NCBI GenBank assembly: GCA_015487335.1
Contig: WFPZ01000070.1
Location: 1 to 12,034, forward strand
Source of the DNA: Paracoccaceae bacterium
GTDB taxonomy: Bacteria; Pseudomonadota; Alphaproteobacteria; Rhodobacterales; Rhodobacteraceae
Direction of reading: 5' to 3'
Length of the DNA: 12,034 nt
Position 1 is the first letter of the stretch. Each line of letters begins with the position of its first letter. The notes beneath the pieces were generated by a model. That model did no database searches. It was not told the origin of the DNA and worked only from the letters and a program-made list of their open reading frames with translations. Below, in pieces: positions 1 through 5,499 of the stretch. The position numbers were made by a program, and so were the translations under genes.

Positions 1-69
1 CAGCCCCGCGCCGCCGGCGCCGACCACCACCACGTCATAGTTGTGCGTCTCGTATTCGTAAGCTGCCAT
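1..69 (-). CDS. sdhA: Succinate dehydrogenase flavoprotein subunit SdhA, N-terminal 23 codons only
   Basis: SdhA is the FAD-carrying catalytic subunit of respiratory complex II. It oxidises succinate to fumarate on the cytoplasmic face of the inner membrane. Only 23 codons are present; the gene runs leftward out of the window. The peptide starts MAAYEYETHNYDVVVVGAGG and contains the beta strand and glycine-rich GAGGAG loop of a Rossmann-type FAD-binding fold, here with the VVVVGAGGAGL form usual in SdhA and fumarate reductase. It starts 15 bases after the sdhD stop codon, and that gap carries GGAG and AGGA ribosome-binding candidates. The order sdhC-sdhD-sdhA is the standard alphaproteobacterial operon, and sdhB is expected beyond the window. 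The name rests on this context plus the FAD motif, because the substrate-binding region is not visible. Confidence 0.9.
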   Translation of the reverse strand, partial: MAAYEYETHNYDVVVVGAGGAGL

Positions 70-84
70 GATCCTGTTAGCTCC

Positions 85-456
85 TCAAAGCGCCAGCCGG
101 GCGATGGCGAAGATGGCCACGGCCGCCGCGCCAAAGCTGATGATGTTCATCGCGATGATCAGGTATTCACGCACCAGGCCGTGGGTGTAATCCTCGATGG
201 CGATGCGCACCCCGTGCCGGAAATGCATGAATCCGGTGACCAGCGTCAGCACCGCCACCAGCGCCGGGAAGGGACGCCCGAAATAGGCCAGCACCTCCTC
301 ATGGGGCCGGCCCAGCATCGGGCCGAAGGTGAAGATGAACAGCGGCACCAGAATGGCCAACGCCACGGCGCTGACCGTCATTGTCCACTGGTGATCGGTT
401 CCGGTGCGGGCCGAGCCCAGCCCCGTGGCACGTTTGCGGTCGGTCAGAAAAGCCAT
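85..456 (-). CDS. sdhD: Succinate dehydrogenase membrane anchor subunit SdhD
   Basis: SdhD is the small hydrophobic anchor that, with SdhC, holds SdhAB on the membrane and forms the heme b and ubiquinone sites of complex II. The 123-residue product has three hydrophobic segments (about residues 26-46, 60-79 and 96-122). Between the second and third is RHGVRIAIEDY, whose Asp-Tyr pair (D89, Y90) matches the quinone-site Asp-Tyr of Escherichia coli SdhD. The preceding histidines (H78, H81) are heme-ligand candidates. The start is set at the ATG ending at 456, giving MAFLTDRKRA, the usual family start. An in-frame ATG two codons earlier (462) directly abuts a GGGGG purine run, which is too close to act as its ribosome-binding site, while the same run lies six bases from the ATG at 456. 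The gene is ten bases from sdhC and fifteen from sdhA, so all three are probably cotranscribed. Confidence 0.93.
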   Translation of the reverse strand: MAFLTDRKRATGLGSARTGTDHQWTMTVSAVALAILVPLFIFTFGPMLGRPHEEVLAYFGRPFPALVAVLTLVTGFMHFRHGVRIAIEDYTHGLVREYLIIAMNIISFGAAAVAIFAIARLAL

Positions 457-466
457 TGCCATCCCC

Positions 467-850
467 CTAGACGAGAACGACGGTCAGGGCCGTCAGAATG
501 AAAGAGCCGAACACGGCCACCCAGCCCAGCATCTTCGCGGTGGGCAGATCAAGGCCGCGCCCGGTGTCCCAGTAGAGATGCCGCAGCCCGGTCAGGAAGT
601 GGTACCACAGCGCCCAGAGCGAGCCGAGCATCACCAGATCGCCCAGCCATGAGGTCAGGGCCCCATCCGCCAGGGCGAAGGCTTCGGGCGAGGTCGCCGC
701 GGCGAGAAACCACCAGATCACCAGCAGCCCGCCCACAAGCAGGCTGATACCAGTGATTCGGGTGAGGATCGAGGACACCATGGAGATCTGCGGCCGGTAG
801 ACCGAGAGATGCGGGGAAAGCGGGCGGTTGCTCTGGCTGACATCAGGCAT
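467..850 (-). CDS. sdhC: Succinate dehydrogenase cytochrome b556 subunit SdhC
   Basis: SdhC is the cytochrome b subunit of complex II and passes electrons from SdhB to ubiquinone. The 127-residue product has the family signature RPLSPHLSVYRPQISMV at residues 9-25, followed by S27 and R31, which sit at the same positions as the ubiquinone-binding Ser and Arg of E. coli SdhC. Three membrane segments follow (about 31-51, 66-90 and 104-127). The sequence HFLTGLRHLYWD begins at H84, the expected axial heme ligand. The ATG at 850 is preceded by AGGAAGGAAG at suitable distance. An upstream in-frame ATG (895) would add a 15-residue arginine-rich tail not seen in the family. This is the first gene of the sdh operon. 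Its leader contains a pair of GTGATCAC palindromes (983-1011) also found before sucC. Confidence 0.96.
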   Translation of the reverse strand: MPDVSQSNRPLSPHLSVYRPQISMVSSILTRITGISLLVGGLLVIWWFLAAATSPEAFALADGALTSWLGDLVMLGSLWALWYHFLTGLRHLYWDTGRGLDLPTAKMLGWVAVFGSFILTALTVVLV

Positions 851-896
851 GATGTGCTTCCTTCCTGTGCTTTGCGCATGTCGTATCTTGCGCACC

Positions 897-924
897 GTGA
901 TAGCCGGATTTTTCCGCGAGTCAC
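897..924 (-). promoter_or_regulatory. Weak candidate promoter for sdhC
   Basis: Read on the minus strand, GTGACT (complement of 919-924) and TATCAC (complement of 897-902) are separated by 16 bases and would start transcription about 40 bases before the sdhC ATG. Both hexamers match the sigma-70 consensus only partly. I saw nothing better between the operators and the gene. Confidence 0.22.
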
Positions 925-982
925 CCGCTCAGCCGGGAAATCCCCGAAAAACCGGCAATTTTTCCCCCGGAAATTTCCTTTT

Positions 983-1011
983 GTGATCACTAGAATGATA
1001 AGCGTGATCAC
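983..1011 (-). promoter_or_regulatory. Tandem GTGATCAC operator pair upstream of sdhC
   Basis: Two perfect 8-bp palindromes, GTGATCAC at 983-990 and at 1004-1011, are spaced 21 bp start to start, about two helical turns, so a regulator would meet them on the same DNA face. They lie 133-161 bp upstream of the sdhC start and only 9 bp beyond the mch stop codon. Read toward sdhC, the distal copy is followed by GC and the proximal copy by A. The same arrangement and spacing occur upstream of sucC at 5363-5391. The 13-bp spacers differ between the two loci, so the conserved parts are the palindromes and their phasing. The binding protein is not identifiable from sequence. A dimeric regulator binding cooperatively at both copies is inferred. 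Confidence 0.65.
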
Positions 1012-1019
1012 TTATGCGG

Positions 1020-2054
1020 TCACAAAGGCATCAAGGCCCAGTAATCGAGATCCAGCAACACCTCGGGCAGGTACTTTCCCGCCTCGTTTCGCAGGGCGAA
1101 GGGACGCGCACCGTCGCGCACCGCCACCAGCCGCAGCCGGATCGCCCCCACGCCTGGGGCCGGGGTCTCTGCCTTGTCGAGCACCTGCGACCAGGCGCGC
1201 ACGGTATCGCCGGCAAAACAGGGGTTGGCATGAGCGCCCGCGTTCAGCCCGACGACCATCTGCGCATTGGCCAGCCCGTTGAACGATAGCGCCCGCGCCA
1301 AGCTGATCACATGCCCGCCATAGATCAGCCGCCGCCCGTCGGGGCGCCGGGTGGCGTCGAAATGCACCTTGGCGGTGTTCTGCCACAAGCGGGTGGCCAG
1401 CATGTGCTCGGCCTCCTCGATAGTCACCCCGTCCACGTGGTCGATCTTCTCACCGATCTCGTAGTCGGCCATCCGGTGCGGCTCTCCGGCCAGTGCGAAA
1501 TCGTACTGCAAGAAGTCCAGCCCCTCCGGCACCACCAGATCTTCCGCCGCGACATGGCCGGCCAGTTGCGGAATGCAGGTGACCGGCGCCGGGGCGTCGG
1601 GGCTGCGCTTGCGTACCATCACCCAGCGCACATAGCTCAGCACCGGCTCGTCGAACTGGTTCAGCCCGGTGGTGCGCACCCAGACGATGCCGCTCTTGCC
1701 ATTGGAGTTCTGCTTGAGCCCGATCACCTCGCTCACCGCGCGCAGGGTGTCACCGGGGCGCACAGGCTTCAGCCAGCGCCCCTCGGCATAGCCGAGATTG
1801 GCCACCGCATTGAGCGAGATGTCCGGCACCGTCTTGCCGAACACCAGGTGGAAGGTCAGCCAGTCATCCAGCGGGGCGCCCTCCAACCCGCAGTCCTCGG
1901 CGAAACGGTCCGAGGAATGAAGCGCGTGACGGGCCGGATAGAGCGCATGGTAAAGCGCCCGCTCTCCCCCCGAAACCGTGCGCGGCACCGCATGGGCAAT
2001 CACCTCGCCCACCTTGTAATCCTCGAAGAACCGCCCTGCGTTCGTCTTCATCAT
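1020..2054 (-). CDS. mch: Mesaconyl-CoA hydratase (MaoC-family double hot-dog protein)
   Basis: This enzyme hydrates mesaconyl-C1-CoA to beta-methylmalyl-CoA in the ethylmalonyl-CoA pathway of acetyl-CoA assimilation (cytoplasmic). The product is 344 residues, or 343 from the second ATG (2051), matching the roughly 343-residue Rhodobacter Mch. It shows two MaoC/hot-dog halves, about residues 8-150 and 190-340. Each carries a matching strand, GDTLRAVSEV at 101-110 and GDTVRAWSQV at 283-292. The start MMKTNAGRFFEDY resembles the Mch N-terminus as I recall it. A GGAG box lies 5 bases before the first ATG and 8 before the second, so either could be used. The gene follows nnrU by 44 bases and ends 169 bases before sdhC on the same strand. 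The neighbouring Mcl2-like gene supports this pathway. A generic MaoC-type enoyl-CoA hydratase is the alternative. Confidence 0.87.
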   Translation of the reverse strand: MMKTNAGRFFEDYKVGEVIAHAVPRTVSGGERALYHALYPARHALHSSDRFAEDCGLEGAPLDDWLTFHLVFGKTVPDISLNAVANLGYAEGRWLKPVRPGDTLRAVSEVIGLKQNSNGKSGIVWVRTTGLNQFDEPVLSYVRWVMVRKRSPDAPAPVTCIPQLAGHVAAEDLVVPEGLDFLQYDFALAGEPHRMADYEIGEKIDHVDGVTIEEAEHMLATRLWQNTAKVHFDATRRPDGRRLIYGGHVISLARALSFNGLANAQMVVGLNAGAHANPCFAGDTVRAWSQVLDKAETPAPGVGAIRLRLVAVRDGARPFALRNEAGKYLPEVLLDLDYWALMPL

Positions 2055-2098
2055 GGATGCTCCGGTTTCATCGCCTCATCGCCCCCGCGCCGGGGCTA

Positions 2099-2656
2099 CT
2101 AGGCCCCGCCGCCGCCGAAGGGGTTTACCCCAAGCCAGGTGTGAACCCCGCCGATCAGGGCAAAAAGCACGATCGTGATCACAGCCAGCCGGATATCGCC
2201 CTTCACGCTGCCCTCGGTGTAGGGCACGTAATCGGGCTCGGCGCGGTTGATCATCCGCATCGAAAGCACCGCCCACACACCCAGCCCGCCGAACAGCACC
2301 AGCGAGGGAAGATCGCCATTGACCAGCAGGTGCGCCACCACCCACACTAGCAGCCCGGTCAGCATCGGGTGGCGAATCATGCCGCGCAGGCGGCTTTTCG
2401 ATTTACCCACTCCCATCAGTGCAACCGCCGGCACCATCAGCAGGTTGTTGAGATATGTGGCCCAGTCGCCCAGCTGCCACAGCGGCGTGGGATCGGCGGC
2501 CTTGTAGCCCTTCACCATCAGCCAGAGCGCCACCAGCGACCCCACCGCCACAAGCCCCTTCCCCGCATTGCCCATGCTGGCCCGAAGGCCCGGCGCGAGG
2601 CGCTTGAATTCATGTGACACGCCCCACAGAAGAACGCCAAGTATCAGCCAGCCCAT
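2099..2656 (-). CDS. NnrU-family integral membrane protein
   Basis: A 185-residue, very hydrophobic protein with about six membrane segments (near residues 1-16, 33-50, 66-84, 98-113, 116-135 and 155-177). It resembles the NnrU family. That family was named from denitrification loci and is related to plant 15-cis-zeta-carotene isomerase (Z-ISO), a heme-containing membrane enzyme. Recognisable features are SHEFKR near the N-terminus (H15), RHPMLTGLLVW (H96) and AHLLVN (H109). H15, H96, H109 and H172 are candidate heme ligands by analogy with Z-ISO; this is inference. The ATG is two bases after the mcl2 stop, and its GGAG ribosome-binding site lies inside the end of mcl2, so translation is probably coupled. 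Its link to the flanking CoA enzymes is unknown, and no nitrogen-oxide genes are visible here. The biochemical function is not established by the sequence. Confidence 0.85.
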   Translation of the reverse strand: MGWLILGVLLWGVSHEFKRLAPGLRASMGNAGKGLVAVGSLVALWLMVKGYKAADPTPLWQLGDWATYLNNLLMVPAVALMGVGKSKSRLRGMIRHPMLTGLLVWVVAHLLVNGDLPSLVLFGGLGVWAVLSMRMINRAEPDYVPYTEGSVKGDIRLAVITIVLFALIGGVHTWLGVNPFGGGGA

Positions 2657-2658
2657 CT

Positions 2659-3513
2659 CTATTTCTCCATCTGTGCTATCGCTTCCGCTTTCGCGAGCAC
2701 CGCCCGCGCGGTCACGATATGCAGATTTTCGACGATCCTGCCATCAACAACTGCGATAGCCTGCCCCGCGGCCTGCGCCTCTTCCCAGGCGGCGATCTGG
2801 CGGCGGGCCAGGTCGATCTCCTCCGGGCTGGGGGCGAAAACCTCGTTGGCCACCGCAAGCTGGGCCGGGTGGATCAGCGTCTTGCCGTCAAACCCCATGT
2901 CGCGGCCCTGTTCGCATTCGGCGCGCAGGCCGTCTTCGTCCCTGAAGGCATTGTAGACCCCGTCGATACAGACGATGCCCGCCGCCCGCGCCGCCAGCAG
3001 GCACAGCTGCAGCGAGGTGATCAGCGGTGCACGCCCGGGGCCGGCCCGGCAGCCAAGCTCCTTCGCCAGATCATTGGTACCAAGGACGAAACCGGCCAGT
3101 TGCGGGTGCGCCGCGATCTCGGCAGCATTCAGCACCCCGCGCGCCGTTTCCATCATCGCCCACAGCGCCACCCCCGGCGCCGACTCGGCCAGCGCGTCCA
3201 GATCGGCCGGCGTATCGACCTTGGGCAGCAGCAGGCCGTCGATCTCGAGCCCGGCAAGGGCCGCCACGTCATCGCGCCCCCATTCGGTATCGAGCCCGTT
3301 CACGCGCACCAGCTTCACCCGCGCCCCGTAACCGCCCTGCGCCAGCACGCCGGCCAGCAACGCGCGGGCATGGGCCTTTTCCTGCGGCGCCACCGCATCT
3401 TCGAGATCGAAGATGATCGCATCCGTGGGCAGGGTCTTCGCCTTCTCGAGCGCCCGCTCCTTCGAGCCGGGGATATAGAGAACCGAACGGAAAGGCCGAA
3501 CTGGTGGCTGCAT
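2659..3513 (-). CDS. mcl2: HpcH/HpaI-family CoA-ester enzyme, probably (3S)-malyl-CoA thioesterase Mcl2
   Basis: A 284-residue member of the CitE/malyl-CoA lyase branch of the HpcH/HpaI aldolase family. Visible motifs are RSVLYIPGS (9-17), FDLEDAV (35-41), RVNG (70-73), LPKV (96-99), METARGV (121-127) and GTNDLAKEL (145-153). E122 and D148 are the expected magnesium ligands. Rhodobacter has two paralogs: Mcl1 (about 318 residues), which cleaves and forms malyl-CoA and beta-methylmalyl-CoA, and the shorter Mcl2, which hydrolyses (3S)-malyl-CoA to malate and CoA. The length, linkage to mch and proximity to mdh favour Mcl2, but a lyase or citrate-lyase beta-like role is not excluded. The start at 3513 (MQPPVRPFRS) has GAGGAATC just upstream. 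An ATG at 3609 would add 32 residues unlike the family. This is the first gene of the mcl2-nnrU-mch unit. Confidence 0.82.
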   Translation of the reverse strand: MQPPVRPFRSVLYIPGSKERALEKAKTLPTDAIIFDLEDAVAPQEKAHARALLAGVLAQGGYGARVKLVRVNGLDTEWGRDDVAALAGLEIDGLLLPKVDTPADLDALAESAPGVALWAMMETARGVLNAAEIAAHPQLAGFVLGTNDLAKELGCRAGPGRAPLITSLQLCLLAARAAGIVCIDGVYNAFRDEDGLRAECEQGRDMGFDGKTLIHPAQLAVANEVFAPSPEEIDLARRQIAAWEEAQAAGQAIAVVDGRIVENLHIVTARAVLAKAEAIAQMEK

Positions 3514-3525
3514 GATTCCTCGCCT

Positions 3526-3543
3526 CGCAACAAAGTTGCGCAA
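3526..3543. promoter_or_regulatory. Inverted repeat CGCAAC-AAA-GTTGCG with TTGCGCAA, upstream of mcl2
   Basis: The 15-bp inverted repeat at 3526-3540 overlaps the palindrome TTGCGCAA at 3536-3543, placed 13-30 bp upstream of the mcl2 start. This is where a repressor could overlap the ribosome-binding or initiation region. The related TTGC-C-GCAA occurs at 3651-3659 in the same divergent gap, 18 bp before the small secreted-protein gene. TTGCGCAA also recurs at 4246-4253 before mdh. LacI-type regulators often bind palindromes with a GCGC-type centre, but no regulator can be named here. A separate 7-bp inverted repeat, CGAAACG/CGTTTCG (3552-3558, 3576-3582), lies just upstream. Confidence 0.35.
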
Positions 3544-3676
3544 ACCTCCACCGAAACGACGCATTTGGCAAGCTCCGTTTCGCCGCAACGCAGAACTTTC
3601 CGCCCCCACACCAGCCCGTTAACCGTTTGTTGGGAATTTCGCCGCCAGAGTTGCCGCAAATTCAAGAGAAATTGCC

Positions 3677-3994
3677 ATGAACCGGCCCCTTCCCGCCCTC
3701 TCGCTCGCCCTTGCCGCAACGGTTTTCGCCGCGGGGGCGGTGCGCGCGCAGGCAGAACGCAGCTGCGCCCCGCGCGAAACCGTCGTCGAGCGCCTGTCTC
3801 AGATTTACGGCGAAAGCCGGCGCGCCTTCGGGCTGAGCAGCGACAACCGGGTGATGGAGCTTTTCGCCTCCGACAGCACCGGCAGCTGGACGCTGATCGT
3901 CACCCTGCCGGACGGGCTGGCCTGTCTGGTCTCGGCCGGCGAGGCCTTCGAGGAAGCGGGCAAACCCGCCGCCCCTGCCGGGGAAGGGGCGTAA
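3677..3994 (+). CDS. Small secreted or periplasmic protein of unknown function
   Basis: A 105-residue protein with a clear signal peptide. MNRPLPALSLALAATVFAAG is followed by AVRAQA, with likely cleavage after one of the alanines near residue 25. The mature part of about 80 residues has two cysteines (in SCAPRE and GLACLV) that could form a disulfide. It also has a YGESRR stretch, a short strand-like segment MELFASD-TGSWTLIV and a C-terminal Ala/Pro/Gly tail. Similar small proteins with the pattern CAPRE...YGE.R...FAS...GSWT...P.G..CLV are, as I recall, common in Rhodobacterales and annotated only as hypothetical. It is divergent from mcl2 across a 163-bp gap and lies 312 bp before mdh, so it probably has its own promoter. 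The ribosome-binding site (AAGAGAA) is weak. The last codons contain a GCCCCT/AGGGGC hairpin (3971-3990). No function can be assigned. Confidence 0.8.
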   Translation: MNRPLPALSLALAATVFAAGAVRAQAERSCAPRETVVERLSQIYGESRRAFGLSSDNRVMELFASDSTGSWTLIVTLPDGLACLVSAGEAFEEAGKPAAPAGEGA

Positions 3995-4306
3995 GAGGGC
4001 GCTTCGAACAGCCCCGCCGGCCCGATCCATCCCCGATCAGCCGGCCACGGCGAGCGGCAGGAGAACGGCCTGTCGGGAAGCGCCGCATGCAACCGTGCCG
4101 GCAAGGACCCGCCGCACAATGGCGGGGGCGAATGTCCGTTCCCGCACCGCCTCACGCCCTGCATTCCGCTGCCCGCGTCTGCGCCTCGTCCGGCATCCGA
4201 CCCGGGATGAAGCCCGCCCGCCCCCTTCGCCGCGGCGCAGCGCCCTTGCGCAACGGAGACAGAATGGCTAGGCAACCGGCGTCATCAACCGGATGGAGAA
4301 CCCAAA
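3995..4306. other. 312-bp intergenic region before mdh
   Basis: There is no convincing gene on either strand; the open frames here have compositions typical of GC-rich shadow frames. It holds a GC hairpin (4108-4126) and the palindrome TTGCGCAA at 4246-4253. The same TTGCGC could serve as a -35 box paired with TAGGCA (4269-4274) at 17-base spacing, a weak promoter candidate for mdh. A good ribosome-binding site, GGAG, lies about eight bases before the mdh ATG. The remainder shows no structure I can interpret. Confidence 0.6.
4108..4126 (+). terminator. Candidate hairpin downstream of the small secreted-protein gene
   Basis: A perfect 6-bp stem, CCCGCC and GGCGGG, with a 7-base loop, lies about 114 bases after the stop codon at 3994. 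No T-run follows, so it is a poor intrinsic terminator and could equally be a leader structure of mdh mRNA. Confidence 0.22.
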
Positions 4307-5269
4307 ATGGCCAGACCCAAAATCGCCCTGATCGGTTCCGGGCAGATCGGCGGAACGCTCGCGCATCTTGCCGCCATCAAGGAGCTTGGCGATGTCGTGC
4401 TTTTCGACATTGCCGATGGCGTGCCGCAGGGCAAGGCCCTCGACATCGCCGAATCCGGCCCGATCGAGGGGTTCGACGCCGCCCTCTCCGGGACGACCGA
4501 CTATGCCGAAATCGCCGGCGCCGATGTCTGCATCGTCACCGCGGGGGTGCCGCGCAAGCCGGGCATGAGCCGCGATGACCTGCTCGGCATCAACCTCAAG
4601 GTCATGAAGTCGGTCGGCGAAGGCATCAAGGCCCATGCCCCCGGCGCCTTCGTGATCTGCATCACCAACCCGCTGGATGCGATGGTCTGGGCGCTGCGCG
4701 AATATTCCGGCCTGCCGCATGAAAAGGTGGTGGGGATGGCCGGCGTGCTCGATTCGGCCCGCTTCCGCCACTTCCTCAGCCTCGAGTTTGGCGTCTCCAT
4801 GAAGGACGTGACTGCCTTCGTCCTGGGCGGTCATGGTGACACCATGGTCCCCAGCGTACGCTACTCGACGGTCGCCGGCATCCCGCTGCCCGATCTGGTC
4901 AAGATGGGCTGGACCACCCAGGACAGGCTGGATGCCATCGTCCAGCGGACCCGCGACGGCGGGGCCGAGATCGTCGGCCTGCTCAAGACCGGCTCTGCCT
5001 ACTATGCCCCGGCTGCCGCCGCCATCGAGATGGCCGAAGCCTATCTGAAGGACCAGAAGCGCCTGCTTCCCTGCGCAGCCTGGGTCGACGGCGCCTTCGG
5101 GCTGAAGGGGATGTATGTGGGCGTGCCCACGATCATCGGCGCCGGCGGGGTCGAGCGGGTGGTGGACATCAGGCTCGACAAGGAAGAGCAGGAGATGTTC
5201 AACAAGTCGGTCGAGGCCGTGAAGGGCCTCGTGGAGGCCTGCAAGGGCATCGACCCCTCGCTTGGCTGA
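4307..5269 (+). CDS. mdh: Malate dehydrogenase, NAD-dependent, LDH-like type
   Basis: It oxidises L-malate to oxaloacetate with NAD in the cytoplasm, closing the TCA cycle. The 320-residue length is normal for the tetrameric LDH-like group. The NAD-binding loop GSGQIGG spans residues 10-16, and D34 at the end of the next strand selects NAD over NADP. The substrate loop VPRKPGMSRDDL carries R83 and R89. N121 in ITNPLD, D149 and R152 in LDSARFR, and catalytic H176 in GGHGDT complete the active site. The ATG follows GGAG by eight bases. It sits between the ethylmalonyl-CoA genes, which yield malate, and sucCDAB. A stem-loop after its stop and a separate operator before sucC suggest that mdh has its own transcript, though readthrough into sucC is possible. 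Confidence 0.97.
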   Translation: MARPKIALIGSGQIGGTLAHLAAIKELGDVVLFDIADGVPQGKALDIAESGPIEGFDAALSGTTDYAEIAGADVCIVTAGVPRKPGMSRDDLLGINLKVMKSVGEGIKAHAPGAFVICITNPLDAMVWALREYSGLPHEKVVGMAGVLDSARFRHFLSLEFGVSMKDVTAFVLGGHGDTMVPSVRYSTVAGIPLPDLVKMGWTTQDRLDAIVQRTRDGGAEIVGLLKTGSAYYAPAAAAIEMAEAYLKDQKRLLPCAAWVDGAFGLKGMYVGVPTIIGAGGVERVVDIRLDKEEQEMFNKSVEAVKGLVEACKGIDPSLG

Positions 5270-5294
5270 GGATCCGGCCGACCACCGGCACAGC

Positions 5295-5328
5295 GGGCGC
5301 GACTCACCGCCACAGGTGGCTCGCGCCC
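5295..5328 (+). terminator. Stem-loop after mdh, possible terminator
   Basis: GGGCGCGA (5295-5302) pairs perfectly with TCGCGCCC (5321-5328). Inside, a 2x2 internal loop leads to a further CACC/GGTG stem (5305-5308 with 5315-5318) and a six-base loop. It begins 26 bases after the mdh stop. The following bases are AT-rich but lack a real T-run, so termination may be partial, or the hairpin may protect the mdh 3' end. It lies 35 bases before the sucC operator pair. Confidence 0.42.
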
Positions 5329-5362
5329 GAATTCATATCCTGAAATCAATATTTTCCAATAT

Positions 5363-5391
5363 GTGATCACGCGCTTCCGGTGTGTGATCAC
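5363..5391 (+). promoter_or_regulatory. Tandem GTGATCAC operator pair upstream of sucC
   Basis: Perfect GTGATCAC palindromes lie at 5363-5370 and 5384-5391, 21 bp apart, identical in sequence and spacing to the pair before sdhC. They lie 109-137 bp before the sucC ATG. In the direction of transcription the distal copy is followed by GC and the proximal one by A, as at sdhC. The flanks are AT-rich, with a run of six T downstream and an ATATTTTCCAATAT stretch upstream. No strong -35/-10 pair is evident between the operators and the gene, which would fit a promoter needing an activator; this is inference. Confidence 0.65.
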
Positions 5392-5499
5392 ATATGTCGT
5401 TTTTTCCGCTTTTGGCCGCTTTCACCGCTGAAAAACCGTTTATTCATCCCTCGCATTCATGCAAAGGGTCAGCGAAACGAACCAGCACGGGAAAGCTTC

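Noticed and set aside
1303..1311. TGATCAC-containing sequence within mch
   Set aside because: Only seven of eight operator bases are present, it lies inside coding sequence and it has no phased partner.
3805..4275. Minus-strand 156-codon frame covering part of the gap before mdh
   Set aside because: It overlaps the small secreted-protein gene in antisense. It is a Cys/Gly/Pro/Arg-rich translation without motifs, and I see no ribosome-binding site.
2614..4578. 654-codon plus-strand open frame
   Set aside because: It runs antisense to mcl2 and across the small gene and the start of mdh in other frames. Its composition is Arg/Pro-rich low-complexity sequence, so it is not a gene.
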